A stretch of DNA of 64,000 nt from Atopsyche davidsoni (Eukaryota > Arthropoda > Insecta > Trichoptera > Hydrobiosidae). The stretch spans positions 10,394,501 to 10,458,500 of the forward strand of contig JAILWY010000002.1 in NCBI GenBank assembly GCA_022113835.1, written 5' to 3'. Position numbers and translations under genes: made by a program. A model generated the notes under the pieces. It had not been told where the DNA came from, did no database searches, and saw only the letters and a program-made list of their open reading frames with translations. Shown in pieces: positions 63,991-64,000 of this stretch. The stretch's first letter is position 1. Each line of letters opens with the position of its first letter.

Positions 63991-64000
63991 AACGTCGTAT

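Noticed and set aside
1..64000. CRISPR arrays, rRNA genes, bacterial operons or phage features
   Set aside because: Spliced genes, eukaryotic transposons and composition point to an animal nuclear genome. No regularly spaced short direct repeats with unique spacers and no rRNA motifs were seen.

Overview
The window looks like a piece of an arthropod, most probably insect, nuclear chromosome. Genes are split by GT-AG introns, the background is very AT-rich, and it carries tRNA-derived SINE pieces, hAT, pogo/Tigger-like and Helitron elements, and a LINE family whose C-terminal reading frame is recognisable. I see no bacterial or plasmid features. The order of insect cannot be fixed from the sequence alone. 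| Gene content is low and sits at the left. (1) Minus strand, 1-2225: the 5' end of a gene for a secreted protein. It has a 5'-UTR piece, a 46-codon signal-peptide exon and a GC-rich second exon that runs off the left edge. I do not recognise the family. (2) Minus strand, 5.9-11.74 kb: twelve phase-compatible exons giving about 761 residues of dynein regulatory complex subunit 7 (DRC7/CCDC135, the homologue of Drosophila lobo), a component of motile ciliary and sperm axonemes. The N-terminal exons are not visible, and the last exon is tangled with a 124-bp tandem duplication. | From 12 kb to the right edge I find no confident host gene. This part mixes AT-rich DNA with about 30 short, extremely GC-rich islands (roughly 150-600 bp, one every 1-3 kb). 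Several islands share short motifs (CCCTGCCCG, TCATTACGCG/TAATTACGC, CRE-like TGACGTCA). That is more like a regulatory landscape or long intron than coding DNA, but this is inference. | Repeats fill much of the rest: an intact hAT MITE with its target duplication (1.3-1.8 kb); a decayed hAT transposase copy (12.4-13.2 kb); three Helitrons, one with a remnant of the Rep/helicase protein (50.2-51.2 kb); four copies of a Tigger-like MITE plus two relatives; a LINE family with one copy still flanked by a 10-bp target duplication; an LTR-like insertion in a 66-bp minisatellite; several diverged tandem arrays; and a nearly perfect 149-bp palindrome at 15.5 kb whose arms contain a degenerate hammerhead/Penelope-like core. 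Similar cores occur at four other places.
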